64,000 nucleotides of DNA from Herbiconiux moechotypicola (lineage in GTDB: Bacteria; Actinomycetota; Actinomycetes; Actinomycetales; Microbacteriaceae), in contig NZ_JANLCN010000003.1 of the NCBI RefSeq assembly GCF_024979255.1, forward strand, positions 186,001-250,000, written 5' to 3'. Each line of letters starts with the position of its first letter. The stretch's first letter is position 1. The notes below the pieces were generated by a model. The model was given only the letters and a program-made list of their open reading frames with translations, was not told the DNA's origin and searched no databases. Both the position numbers and the translations under genes were made by a program. Below, in pieces: positions 1-9,067 of this stretch.

Positions 1-686
1 CCGGTTACCGCACGATCGCGCACGATCGCCGCGGGCACGGCCGCTCGGAGAAGACCTACACCGGCAACGACCTCGACACCTACGCTCGCGATCTCGCCGA
101 GCTCATCGAGCACCTCGACCTGCACGACGTCGTCATCATGGGTCACTCCACCGGCGGCGGAGAGGCCGTGCGCTACGCAGCCCAGTACGCGAACGGCCGA
201 GTCGCCAAGGTCGTCACCGCCGGCGCCATCCCACCGGTCATGCTCAAGTCCGACAAGAACCCGGCCGGTTCGCCCATCGAGGTGTTCGACGGAATCCGCG
301 CCGGCGTGCTCAAGGACGCCTCGCAGTTCTGGATCGAGCTCAGCGAGTCGTTCTTCGGCGCGAATCGGCCGGGGAGCGCGGTGTCGGAGGGCGCGAAGCG
401 CGACTTCTGGCGGCAGGGCATGCTCGTGAACCTCGCGGCCGCGTACGACTGCATCAAGGCCTTCTCGGAGACCGAGCAGTTCGACGACCTCGCCGCCCTC
501 GACGTGCCGATCTACATCGCCCACGGATCAGACGATCAGATCGTCCCCATCGCCGGCGCGGCAGAGCAGAGCATCACGATCGTCAAGAACGGCACCCTGA
601 AGGTCTACGAAGGCGCGCCCCACGGCATCTACGGCGCCTACCAGGACGAGCTGATCGCCGATGTGCTCGCCTTCATCAAGGGCTGA
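1..686 (+). CDS. Alpha/beta hydrolase, non-heme haloperoxidase-like (5' end missing)
   Basis: The reading frame is open from base 3 and the true start lies upstream of the window. The visible part begins just before an HDRRGHGRS block, typical of cofactor-free haloperoxidase/arylesterase-like hydrolases. The nucleophile elbow GHSTGG supplies the catalytic Ser, AHGSDDQIVP the acidic residue, and EGAPHGIYGAY the His, so the triad is complete. These are cytoplasmic serine hydrolases acting on esters or, promiscuously, as perhydrolases; the substrate cannot be read from sequence. The next gene starts 4 bp after the stop codon, so the two may be co-transcribed. Fold and triad are secure; the name haloperoxidase is the family label, not a proven activity. 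Confidence 0.85.
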   Translation, partial: GYRTIAHDRRGHGRSEKTYTGNDLDTYARDLAELIEHLDLHDVVIMGHSTGGGEAVRYAAQYANGRVAKVVTAGAIPPVMLKSDKNPAGSPIEVFDGIRAGVLKDASQFWIELSESFFGANRPGSAVSEGAKRDFWRQGMLVNLAAAYDCIKAFSETEQFDDLAALDVPIYIAHGSDDQIVPIAGAAEQSITIVKNGTLKVYEGAPHGIYGAYQDELIADVLAFIKG

Positions 687-690
687 GACG

Positions 691-1668
691 ATGGCGACCG
701 CGCGAGTCAGACCGCCGCTGAACAGCTTCGGCATCTCGTTCGGCCTGTCGGGTCTCGCCGGCACCTGGTCTGAGGCGGCGCGATCCCTCGCGTCGCCTCA
801 GGTCGTGGCGGAGGCGCTGTGGGTGCTCGCGATCGCGGCGTGGCTGGTGACGGTCGTCCTCATCCTCAATCGCGCGCCGTCGTGGCGGGCGCTCGCCGAC
901 GACGTGCGCCACCCGGTGCTCGGCCCCTTCACGGCCCTGGTGCCTCTGCCCCCGATGATCTGGGGCGCTCACCTCGCCGCGACCGACCCGGTCGTCGGAA
1001 CCATACTGGTGTGGCTGGGGGCGACGGCGTCAGCCGTGTTCGGCGCGTGGTTCGTGGCGCAGCTGCTCGCGGTTCCGCGGGGCCTCGCGGCCGTGCACGG
1101 CGGTTACTTCCTGCCGGCGGTCGCTGCCTCACTGCTCAGTGCCCAGTCGCTCGCCGTGATCCGGCAGGACGGGCTGGCCCTGCCGCTGTTCGGTGTGGGA
1201 GTTCTGTTCTGGGCTCTCGTCGGCGGCGCCGTGCTGGCGCGGCTGATGGCCGGGCCCGAGCTCCCCGGCGGGCTGCTGCCCACGCTCGGCATCTTCTCGG
1301 CCCCGCCCGCCGTCGCCGGCAACGCGTGGTGGGTGATGACGGGAGGCGACACCGGGGCGGTGGGCATGCTGCTGGCGGGCTCCATGGTCGCGGTGCTCGC
1401 ACCCCACCTGTTCCTGCTGAGGCGCTATCTGCGCCTGGAGTTCGTGGTGGGGTTCTGGGCACTGACGTTCACCACCGCGGCGAGCGCGACCTTCGGCCTG
1501 AGACTGCTCGCCGCCTCGTCGACCAGCGGATGGGCGATGCCGGCCGGATGGGCGGTGCTGGGGATCGCGACCGCGGTGATCGCCCTCATCGCTGCTTTCA
1601 CGGTCCGGCTGTGGCTCGGCTCCGCCCTCAGTCGTCGATCAGCGCACCGAGCTGCCCTCGACGTGTGA
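691..1668 (+). CDS. TDT / SLAC1-family membrane transporter (TehA-like)
   Basis: A 325-residue polytopic membrane protein with about ten hydrophobic segments. The N-terminus (PPLNSFGISFGLSGLAGTW) and the HPVLGPF motif after the second helix are characteristic of the tellurite-resistance/dicarboxylate transporter (TDT) family, which includes TehA and the plant SLAC1 anion channel. The family moves small anions or C4-dicarboxylates, or confers tellurite tolerance; which applies here is not visible. I chose the ATG at 691, which gives the family-typical N-terminus, over an upstream in-frame start at 661 that lies inside the preceding gene. The 3' end overlaps the converging LAL regulator gene by 41 bp. 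Confidence 0.8.
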   Translation: MATARVRPPLNSFGISFGLSGLAGTWSEAARSLASPQVVAEALWVLAIAAWLVTVVLILNRAPSWRALADDVRHPVLGPFTALVPLPPMIWGAHLAATDPVVGTILVWLGATASAVFGAWFVAQLLAVPRGLAAVHGGYFLPAVAASLLSAQSLAVIRQDGLALPLFGVGVLFWALVGGAVLARLMAGPELPGGLLPTLGIFSAPPAVAGNAWWVMTGGDTGAVGMLLAGSMVAVLAPHLFLLRRYLRLEFVVGFWALTFTTAASATFGLRLLAASSTSGWAMPAGWAVLGIATAVIALIAAFTVRLWLGSALSRRSAHRAALDV

Positions 1669-4330
1669 CACCGAGCTTCGCGAACGCGCGGTGCAGATGC
1701 GCTCCCACGGTGCGATGCGAGAGATATACCTGATCGGCGATCTCCTTGTTCGTGAGACCCTGCGCCGCGAGCCGCACGACGAGCAGCTCCTGGGCGGTGA
1801 GCCGCGTCGCGAGGTCCGAGCCACGCGACACCGCATCGCGCGCCTCGCCCTCGCCCGCCGCACGAAGCTCGCCGGCCGCGCGCTCGGCCAGGGCGTAGAG
1901 CGACTCGGCACGGAAGCCCGCGAGCGCGGCCCTCAGGTGAGTACGCGCCTCGACGATATGCCGCGAGCGCCTCAACCACTCTCCGTAGAGCAGGCGGATG
2001 CGGGCGACGTCGGTGGAGGCCTCGCATCGGCCTCCCCAGTCGAGCGCCTCCTCGAAGAGAGGACGGGCGTCGTCGCCCTCTGTGGTCACCGCTTTCGCCG
2101 CCGCGACGAGCATCCACAGGTGAGCGGACTCGGTGCGTCGCGCCGCGATCTCGGCCCGCGCCAGCCACGGCGCGATCACCTCGGGTGTCCCGAGCCTCGC
2201 CGCAGCCTCGGCGAGGTCGAGTCCCGCCCAGAGTTCGACCGACTCGTTCACCGAGGTCTGCAACAGACTCTGCACGGCCTCGGCGTAGCGGTTCTCTCCC
2301 AGGGCAAGGAGGCCGGCCGCCCAGGACTGCACGGCGGCCACCCGGGCGAACGGCTGCGCGCCGCCCAACCGAACCGAGGTGGCCAGTGCCGCCTCGGCCT
2401 CGACCCGATCGCCCCGGCGGGCCCGCGCCCTGGCCACCTCGGCTGCCGCCATGGCACCGACGACGGCGAGATCGAGGTCGAGGCTCAGCATGAGGGCCTG
2501 CTCGGCATCGGCCAGTCCCGCCGAGATCGCCCCGGCCGTGATGCGCAGTCCGCCCCGCCCGCACAGGGCCGTCGACTCGTCGGAACTGCGTCCTTCGTCA
2601 TGGAAGGCCGCCTGCGCCGTGTTCCACACGAGCACGGCGCCGTCGAGGTCGGCTGAGCTCTCCGCCGAGAACGCCAGGCAGTTCAGGAGCATCGAGTCGC
2701 TGGGCGAGAGCTGGCGCCGGAAACTCGGCAACATCGCCTCGATCGGCAGCCTGCTGCGCGGGTCGACTAGGCTGCGACCGATGCGGTAGAACACGTCGGA
2801 GTCATCGGCGCCGGTCGCCTCGAGAGCAGCCGCGACCTCCGCGGCGACATCGGCGGGCTCTTGCAGGATGAAGGTGCGCACGGCCGCGAACACGAGCATC
2901 TCGATGCGCGCTGCCGGGTCGTCCAGCTGCTCCGCCACACCCACCAGCTCCCGCACCGTGCGACCGGCATACGCCGTCGTCTGGCTGAGGATCCACTCCG
3001 TGGTGGTCACCCTCCTCAGCGTGTCGACGTCGTTCGCGGCTGCTCTGGCCTCCTGCACCAGGTCGATCGCCAGGGCGATGTCTCCGGCCTGCCTGGCCGA
3101 CTCCGCGGCCTCGGCGAGCCGCCGACCGCGATCGGCGATGTCGGGACTGAGTGCGGCGGCGCGGCGCCAGCTCTCCGTGGCCTCCGCGCGCGCACCCTGA
3201 CGGGCGGCCGTCGCGGCCACCTCCTCGAGCCGGCCGGCGACCTCCTCGTCCACCCCGAACGCCGCGGCAGCCTGGTGTCTCACCGAGCGTCCGGTGTCCG
3301 CGCTCGACGCGGCGAGGGCCCGGTGCACCACGGCCCGGCTCTGCGAGTCGGCGGTGTCGTACAGCGCCGACGAGATGAGCGGGTGCCGGAAGGCGAACGA
3401 TCCTTCGCGCACGGTCAGCACCCGCGATCGCTCGGCCGGCACGAAATCGAGCGCCGTGAGTCCGAGCGCCCCTGCCGCCGAGACGATCTCCTCGAAGCTC
3501 GAGTCCTCGCCTGCGGCGGCGACGAGCAACGCCGATCGGGTTCTCTCGGGCAGAGTGGCTGTCTCCGCCAGGAAGGCCTGCTCCAGGCGCCGCGGAAGGG
3601 TGAGTCTGCCGGGAGCCGGCTCGCGAGGTGTGGAGGCCACGGCCTCCGCAGCGAACTCGGTGAGGGCCAGGGGGTTGCCCGACGACGCGGCGAGGATCCG
3701 CCTGCGGAGAGGAGGGGGGACGTGCGGTCCCACCGTCTCCAGCAGTCTCTCAGCGGACTCGTCGCTCAACGGTGCGGGTGCCACGACCTCCGAGAACGCA
3801 CCCGACCAGTCCTGGTACCGCGCCTCCGAGCGGGTGGACGCGAGCAGCAAGACCCTCGTCGTTGCAAGCCGGGACGCCAGGAACGCGATCACCTCAGCAC
3901 TGGACCGGTCGATCCAGTGCAGATCCTCCACGAGCAGCAGCACGGGGCCGGTCGTGACCAGCTCCTCGACCACGCCGAGGGTCGCGATGCTCAGCACCAG
4001 TCCGTCGGAGGCCGACCCCTCCACGATACCGAAGGCGACTTCGAGTGTGCGGCGCTGACGGGACGGGAGAGCGGCCACCCGGTCGATCACGGGATGCAGG
4101 AGCTGGTGCAGCCCGGCGAAGCCGGACTCCGTTCCGGCGCGCGTTCCACGGCAGGTGAGGGTGGTGAACCCGGCGGCGGCGGCCTCTGCGGCGACCGTGT
4201 CGAGCAGGGCCGACTTGCCGATGCCGGCGTCACCCTCTACGAGAACGGACCGGCCATGGCCGTGCTGGGACTGCACCACGGCGTCACGGAGGACGGCCAG
4301 TTCGTGGTCTCTGCCGACGAGTGTGGTCAT
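1628..4330 (-). CDS. LAL-family transcriptional regulator (AAA ATPase plus LuxR HTH)
   Basis: A 900-residue protein with the large ATP-binding LuxR (LAL/MalT-like) architecture. The N-terminal ATPase domain carries Walker A GDAGIGKS (residues 33-40) and a Walker B-like LLLVEDLHWID. A long helical, TPR-like middle region follows. A LuxR-type HTH occupies the last 65 residues (LTAQELLVVRLAAQGLTNKE onward). LAL proteins are usually activators of nearby catabolic or secondary-metabolite operons, switched by ATP and an inducer. The gene diverges from the XRE-type regulator at 4396 across 65 bp, and the 11-gene operon starting at 5451 is a plausible target. Its 3' end overlaps the TDT gene. Confidence 0.9.
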   Translation of the reverse strand: MTTLVGRDHELAVLRDAVVQSQHGHGRSVLVEGDAGIGKSALLDTVAAEAAAAGFTTLTCRGTRAGTESGFAGLHQLLHPVIDRVAALPSRQRRTLEVAFGIVEGSASDGLVLSIATLGVVEELVTTGPVLLLVEDLHWIDRSSAEVIAFLASRLATTRVLLLASTRSEARYQDWSGAFSEVVAPAPLSDESAERLLETVGPHVPPPLRRRILAASSGNPLALTEFAAEAVASTPREPAPGRLTLPRRLEQAFLAETATLPERTRSALLVAAAGEDSSFEEIVSAAGALGLTALDFVPAERSRVLTVREGSFAFRHPLISSALYDTADSQSRAVVHRALAASSADTGRSVRHQAAAAFGVDEEVAGRLEEVAATAARQGARAEATESWRRAAALSPDIADRGRRLAEAAESARQAGDIALAIDLVQEARAAANDVDTLRRVTTTEWILSQTTAYAGRTVRELVGVAEQLDDPAARIEMLVFAAVRTFILQEPADVAAEVAAALEATGADDSDVFYRIGRSLVDPRSRLPIEAMLPSFRRQLSPSDSMLLNCLAFSAESSADLDGAVLVWNTAQAAFHDEGRSSDESTALCGRGGLRITAGAISAGLADAEQALMLSLDLDLAVVGAMAAAEVARARARRGDRVEAEAALATSVRLGGAQPFARVAAVQSWAAGLLALGENRYAEAVQSLLQTSVNESVELWAGLDLAEAAARLGTPEVIAPWLARAEIAARRTESAHLWMLVAAAKAVTTEGDDARPLFEEALDWGGRCEASTDVARIRLLYGEWLRRSRHIVEARTHLRAALAGFRAESLYALAERAAGELRAAGEGEARDAVSRGSDLATRLTAQELLVVRLAAQGLTNKEIADQVYLSHRTVGAHLHRAFAKLGVTRRGQLGALIDD

Positions 4331-4395
4331 TTGACGGATGCCTCCTCGACGGCCGAGCTGCGACCGTTGTGTTCGATGGACGAGAAGAATCTGAC

Positions 4396-5199
4396 ATGAG
4401 CGCGGCGATGCACTCGCCGCTCGGCGACTACCTGCGCGCGAGGCGCGCAGCGGTGAGACCTGAAGACGTGGGCCTCGCCCCGATCGGGGTGCGTCGCGTC
4501 GACGGGCTGCGTCGTGACGAGGTTGCCCGACTGGCCGGGGTGAGCCAGGAGTATTACATCCGCCTCGAACAGGGTCGCGACCGGCAGCCCTCGCTGCAGG
4601 TGCTGCAGGCCCTGGCCCGACCGCTCAAGCTCGACGCCGGCGGGATCGACTACATGCAGAGACTCGTCCACATCCAGAGCGGCGGACGTCGGGGCTCCGA
4701 TCCGGCCGCCCTGGCCGAGGCGCTCGACTCGGGGCTGCGCTCGCTCCTCGACCAGTGGCCGGCCACGCCCGCCTACATCCTCGATCGCAACCTCACCGTC
4801 GTGATGGCCAACTCGCGTGCCCGGCATGAGCTTCCCGGCGGCTGGGAACCGGGAGCGAACGCGGCGCTCATCGTGTTCAGCGAGAGCTGGCGAAAAGCGG
4901 ACCGCCACTGGTCGGCGACCGCCGAGCACACCGTGGCGGCATTGCGCTACTCCAGCGACCCCGCCGACCCGGAACTCCGCGACCTCGTGGGCCTGCTGTC
5001 GCTGCGCGAACCCGACTTCGCCGAACTCTGGGGCCGTCACGAGGCCTCCCCCATCACCGTGCGCGAACTCACCGTCGAGCTCGTCGGCGGACGCACGGCC
5101 GGACTCACCGAACAGGGCCTGGTCGTTCCCGGCGAGCGGGGGCACACCGTCGTGGTGCTCCACGCGTCCGCCACGGCGACGAGGAGGCTGCCGGCCTGA
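4396..5199 (+). CDS. XRE-family regulator with MmyB-like ligand-binding domain
   Basis: A 267-residue protein. The N-terminal third is a Cro/C1-type HTH (GLRRDEVARLAGVSQEYYIR, then LEQGRDRQPS). The rest matches the MmyB-type PAS-like ligand-binding domain common in actinobacterial regulators that control neighbouring oxidoreductase genes and bind a small molecule. I chose the ATG at 4396 because an upstream in-frame GTG at 4321 would run into the divergent LAL gene and add 25 residues unlike the family. The TTG/ATG region at 4396-4411 could offer a slightly later start. It lies 251 bp upstream of, and in the same direction as, the 5451 operon, so it may regulate that operon or its own divergent promoter. 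Confidence 0.85.
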   Translation: MSAAMHSPLGDYLRARRAAVRPEDVGLAPIGVRRVDGLRRDEVARLAGVSQEYYIRLEQGRDRQPSLQVLQALARPLKLDAGGIDYMQRLVHIQSGGRRGSDPAALAEALDSGLRSLLDQWPATPAYILDRNLTVVMANSRARHELPGGWEPGANAALIVFSESWRKADRHWSATAEHTVAALRYSSDPADPELRDLVGLLSLREPDFAELWGRHEASPITVRELTVELVGGRTAGLTEQGLVVPGERGHTVVVLHASATATRRLPA

Positions 5200-5450
5200 T
5201 CTGACCCGCCGCCATCCACGCCTCTCGTCACCCTCCCGAGGGTAGGGCACGAGGGGCCCTTCGGCGTGTCCGCGGCAAGGACAGGGTGCTATCCAGGGCG
5301 ATCGGGATGCGACTGCCCCCAGCGAGGCGGGTGTCCCCGACGCCCCCAGCCCCAGCACGCCGGTATCCCCCGAGGGGCCACGATGCGAGCCCGGGCCGCT
5401 GCCTAGCGTGACCGATGACACCACGACCGAGTCACGGAAGGAGCCCCACG

Positions 5451-6947
5451 ATGACGGCATCGCCGATCGTCGACACGATCACCGACCAGCTCGCGACCCT
5501 CGGTGTGCATCGCCTCTACGTGGGCTCCACGCTCGGCACGCCGGGCCTGGCGGAGGCCGCCGGAAGGGCCGGCCTCGAGCACGTGGTGCTGGCTGGCGCA
5601 GAGTCCCCGGCGTTGGCCGCCGCCGGCGAGTCGCTCACCAGCGGGGGGCTCACGGCGTGCATCGGAACCCGCGGCGGTGCGCCGGGGTTTCTCGACGGTG
5701 TCGCCGACATCCGGCACGACGGGCCGGTGATCGCCGTGCTCGCGACCTCGGCCGGCGATCCGCACTTCTCGGCGGAGAAGTTCGTGTCGGAGCACGCCAT
5801 CCCGGTCGCGACGGTCTCCGACCCCGCGGAGACGGCTCCGACCCTGCGTCTGGCGGCGGCGACCGCGCTGGCGCGCCGGGCCACCGTGCTGGTGCGGTTG
5901 CCGGAGGGCGCACTCGGCGGCGGTGACGGGCACACCGGCACGCACCCGCATCCGGTGCCGACGATCCCCACGGCCCACCGCATCCTCGACGCTCCCGCGG
6001 GCGATCGACCCGACCTCGACGCGATGACCCGCATCATCGACTCGTCGCGCCGCGTCACCATCGTCGCCGGCGACGCGACGTCGGAGGCGCACGACCAGGT
6101 GATCGACCTGGCGCGGACACTCCAGGCACCGGTCGCCCACACGCTGCGCGGCAAGGAGAACGTGGAGTGGGGCAACCCGTACGACGTGGGCCTCGTGGGC
6201 CGGCACGGCGCGGCCTCGGCGCGACGTGCCATCGCGGACAGCGACGCGGTGATCGTGCTCGGAACCGACCTCCCACCTGATCAGACCCTCCCGCTCTCGG
6301 CCAGGATCGTGCGGCTCTCCGGCCAGCAGCGCCTCCCCCGCATCCTCTCGGTGTGGGCGGAGACGGTGGGACAGCGCACCGACAAGGACCGTCTGGACGG
6401 CCTCACGGGGCTCTTCCGCGCGGAGCGCACCGGCCGGGCGATGCTCAAGCCGCCGACCCTGAGCGGGATCTCGGCGCTCGAGGTGATCGGCCAGCTCGAC
6501 CGGCTGGCGCAACCCGACGCGATCATCGCCGCCGATCTCGGCCCCTGGCACGCGGCCCTGGGCGGGCTCGGAATGAACGGGTCACGGCGGCTGATCGGCA
6601 CGCTGCGGGAGAACTCCTTGGCCGATGCGGCCGCGCGGGCCATCGGAGCGGCGAGGGCGGAACCGGGGCGCCAGGTGATCGCCCTGGTCGGGGATCGCGG
6701 TCTGCGTCACGTCGAACGAGAGCTGGAGCAGTTGACACTCCGGGACGACTCCCTGACCGTGGTGGCGCTCGGCGACCGCGGCGTCGCCGACCACGCTGCC
6801 ATGCCGAGCGCACTGGCGGCCGCGCTCGGCGGGCGAGGCCCGCGACTCGTCCGGTTCGCGCTGACGCCGGGCATCACCCCCACGAACACACCCGCCGCGA
6901 GCAGCCTGCGCTCGCACCGCATCCCGTCCCTTCTCTCCCTCTCCTAA
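5451..6947 (+). CDS. Thiamin diphosphate enzyme homologue (acetolactate synthase/pyruvate oxidase superfamily), altered ThDP motif
   Basis: A 498-residue cytoplasmic protein with the PYR / central / PP domain order of the acetolactate synthase-pyruvate oxidase superfamily. The PYR domain retains the cofactor-activating Glu in the segment LAGAESPALAAAGES. In the PP domain the usual GDG...NN Mg-ThDP motif reads GDRGL, with GDRG where the NN should be, so Gly is replaced by Arg and the second metal ligand is Asp rather than Asn. The protein is also shorter than typical family members (about 550-600). A strong GGAAGGAG precedes the ATG at 5451; an upstream in-frame ATG at 5415 lacks one. It is the first gene of an 11-gene operon. 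Catalysis may be altered or lost. Confidence 0.75.
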   Translation: MTASPIVDTITDQLATLGVHRLYVGSTLGTPGLAEAAGRAGLEHVVLAGAESPALAAAGESLTSGGLTACIGTRGGAPGFLDGVADIRHDGPVIAVLATSAGDPHFSAEKFVSEHAIPVATVSDPAETAPTLRLAAATALARRATVLVRLPEGALGGGDGHTGTHPHPVPTIPTAHRILDAPAGDRPDLDAMTRIIDSSRRVTIVAGDATSEAHDQVIDLARTLQAPVAHTLRGKENVEWGNPYDVGLVGRHGAASARRAIADSDAVIVLGTDLPPDQTLPLSARIVRLSGQQRLPRILSVWAETVGQRTDKDRLDGLTGLFRAERTGRAMLKPPTLSGISALEVIGQLDRLAQPDAIIAADLGPWHAALGGLGMNGSRRLIGTLRENSLADAAARAIGAARAEPGRQVIALVGDRGLRHVERELEQLTLRDDSLTVVALGDRGVADHAAMPSALAAALGGRGPRLVRFALTPGITPTNTPAASSLRSHRIPSLLSLS

Positions 6948-6956
6948 GGATCGATC

Positions 6957-7832
6957 GTGAGCCTCTCCCCCCTCCCCTCTGCTTCGGCCGGCGGCACCTT
7001 CGCGCTCGGTGGAATGCTGCCAGTTGCGCGACTCGGCTTCGGCTCGATGCAGCTCACGGGCCCCAACGCCTTCGGGCCATCGCGGGATGCCGAGGGTGCT
7101 CGGGCCGTGCTGCGTCGCGCCCTCGAACTCGGTGTGACGCTCATCGACACCGCCGACGCCTACGGCCCCGGCGTGGCGGAGACGCTCATCGCCGAGGCGC
7201 TCCATCCGTACCCCTCCGATCTCGTCATCGCGACGAAGGGCGGTTTCGTGCGCGGCCCGCGGGCCGAATGGCGAACCGATGGCCACCCGGCCCACCTCAG
7301 GGCCGCGCTCGAAGGCAGCCTGTCGCGGCTCCGCCTGGAGCGCATCGATCTCTACCAGCTCCACCGCATCGACCACCGCGTGCCCCTCGAGGACCAGATC
7401 GGAGCGCTGGTCGAGCTGCGGGACGAAGGCAAGATCCGCCTCATCGGCCTGAGCGAGATCACGACCACGCAGTTGCATCGCGCGCTCGAGATCACGCCGA
7501 TCGCCACCGTGCAGAATCAGTTCAACCTAGCCGACCAACGCGCGGCCGGCCTGGTCGACGAGTCGGCCCGGTTGGGCATCGGGTTCATCCCGTGGTTCCC
7601 CCTCGCCACCGGTGGGCTGTCGCGAGCGGGCGGGCCGCTCGGCGAACTCGCCGCCGCGGCGGGTGTCAGCCCGTCGCAGCTCGCTCTGGCGTGGCTGCTG
7701 CGACGCTCGTCGACGATGCTGCCGATCCCCGGCACGCGCGATCTCACGCACCTCGACGACAACGTCCGCGCGGCGGCCATCGACCTCGACGACCCCCGGT
7801 TCGCGGCTTTCACGGAGGCGGCGGGATGGTGA
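6957..7832 (+). CDS. Aldo/keto reductase
   Basis: A 291-residue (beta/alpha)8 NAD(P)H-dependent oxidoreductase. The catalytic tetrad is visible as D64 and Y69 in DTADAYG, K94 in ATKGG and H136 in YQLHRID. The C-terminal RSSTMLPIPGTRDLTHLDDN matches the NADPH-binding strand and phosphate loop of class AKR11/13-like reductases. The family reduces aldehydes or ketones to alcohols; substrate unknown. It starts with GTG 9 bp after the ThDP-enzyme homologue, preceded by a weak AAGGAT, and its stop codon overlaps the MFS gene by 7 bp, so it belongs to the same operon. The tetrad makes the family call firm. Confidence 0.9.
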   Translation: MSLSPLPSASAGGTFALGGMLPVARLGFGSMQLTGPNAFGPSRDAEGARAVLRRALELGVTLIDTADAYGPGVAETLIAEALHPYPSDLVIATKGGFVRGPRAEWRTDGHPAHLRAALEGSLSRLRLERIDLYQLHRIDHRVPLEDQIGALVELRDEGKIRLIGLSEITTTQLHRALEITPIATVQNQFNLADQRAAGLVDESARLGIGFIPWFPLATGGLSRAGGPLGELAAAAGVSPSQLALAWLLRRSSTMLPIPGTRDLTHLDDNVRAAAIDLDDPRFAAFTEAAGW

Positions 7833-9067
7833 GCGCGCAGGCTCGTTCGCAGGGCTCCCGGTGGGTGATCGCCGGAATCGTCTTCGCCTCGGTGGTGGTG
7901 GCCTCGGCCGCGGGTGCGGGCACCCCCCTGCTCGCCCTCTACCAGCGCGACTGGGGCTTCCCGCTGTGGGAACTCACCCTGGCCTTCTCCGTGTACGCGG
8001 GCTCCCTGCTGCTGACGCTCCTCGTCGCGGGTTCGCTGTCCGACCACGTGGGCAGGCGCCCGGTGCTCATCGGTGCCCTGGCGCTGATGATCGTGTCGGG
8101 AACCCTGTTCTTGATCGACGACAGCGTGGGCTGGGTGGTGCTCGCCCGGGCGATCCAAGGTGTGGCGACCGGTGCGGCGACGAGCACCTTCACTGCCACG
8201 ATCATCGAGCTCAGCAGCGAACGGCACCGCGGGGTGATGACCGTCGTCACGAGTGCAGCGCCCGTCGGCGGGCTGGCGCTCGGCGCCCTCCTCACCGGCG
8301 TGGTGTCCGACGCGGTGCACGACCCGACGCGACTCGTGTTCGGCGTGCTGATCGTGAGCTTCGTGGTGGGCATGATCGCCGTGTTCGCCGCCGAGGAGAC
8401 CTCGGCGCGTACTCCAGGCGCCGCACGATCATTGCGGCCACGCCTGGTGGTGCCGCCGGCGCTCACGAAGACGTTCGTCGCGGTGGCCCCTCTGGTGGCG
8501 GCGGGCTGGATGTTCTCAGGCCTGTTCCTGGGGCTGGCACCCACCTTCGACCGGACGGTGTTCGAACTCTCGGGCGGTGCTCTCAACGGTGTGATGGTCG
8601 CCCTCCAACCGGCCGCGGCGGCCCTGATCGGACTCGTCTTCGCCCGGGTCGCAGCCCCGCGTGCCGCAGCTGTCGGCGCGGTGCTCATGCTGGCCGGCGC
8701 CTCGCTCGCGGTCGCGGGCCTGCTCAGCGTGCAGCTTCCCTTGGTCGCTGCAGGTGCCGTGGTCGGCGGCGCGGGACAGGGAGCCGGTTTCGGCTCATCC
8801 CTCCGCATCCTCGGCGAGCGCGCCGACAACGCCGATCGCGGAGGGCTGTTCTCCGCCGTCTATCTCGTGGCCTACGCGGGGTACGGGGTGCCCGTGCTGA
8901 TCGCCGGAGGACTGTCCGGCGCACTGGGCCTCGCTCCCGTGGTGACCGTCTACGGGGCCGTGGTCGCAGCACTGGCGGCCTGGGCCCTGGTCGCGATTCT
9001 CAGAACTCTCGGGTCCGACATTCGTCGGAGCACCGCATCCACCACCGTCCGAGGAGGACACTCATGA
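7826..9067 (+). CDS. Major facilitator superfamily transporter
   Basis: A 413-residue integral membrane protein with about 12 transmembrane segments. The loop 2-3 signature GSLSDHVGRRPVL is the classic MFS motif A, and the AIQGVATGAATS segment corresponds to the drug-efflux type helix 4-5 region. MFS members of this type exchange small organic molecules for protons; direction and substrate cannot be deduced. The ATG at 7826 overlaps the end of the aldo/keto reductase gene and is preceded by GGAGG at about 7814. The stop overlaps the next gene as ATGA. Placement inside a catabolic-looking operon suggests import of the substrate or export of an intermediate. Confidence 0.9.
   Translation: MVSAQARSQGSRWVIAGIVFASVVVASAAGAGTPLLALYQRDWGFPLWELTLAFSVYAGSLLLTLLVAGSLSDHVGRRPVLIGALALMIVSGTLFLIDDSVGWVVLARAIQGVATGAATSTFTATIIELSSERHRGVMTVVTSAAPVGGLALGALLTGVVSDAVHDPTRLVFGVLIVSFVVGMIAVFAAEETSARTPGAARSLRPRLVVPPALTKTFVAVAPLVAAGWMFSGLFLGLAPTFDRTVFELSGGALNGVMVALQPAAAALIGLVFARVAAPRAAAVGAVLMLAGASLAVAGLLSVQLPLVAAGAVVGGAGQGAGFGSSLRILGERADNADRGGLFSAVYLVAYAGYGVPVLIAGGLSGALGLAPVVTVYGAVVAALAAWALVAILRTLGSDIRRSTASTTVRGGHS

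Noticed and set aside
2861-4399. Long plus-strand open frames opposite the LAL regulator
   Set aside because: They are Arg/Gly-rich antisense shadows of the 900-residue regulator, typical of very high GC DNA, with no recognisable domain.
5200-5450. Small gene or operator in the 251-bp gap before the 11-gene operon
   Set aside because: Only an imperfect CTCGT...ACGAG repeat with CCCTC/GAGGG (5222-5251) is visible; no convincing start and ribosome-site pair or recognisable operator.
6353-7825. In-frame upstream extension of the MFS gene (a 904-residue reading frame)
   Set aside because: It runs through the ThDP-enzyme homologue and reductase genes in another frame and is Arg/Pro-rich nonsense. 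The MFS protein starts at 7826 with a good ribosome site.
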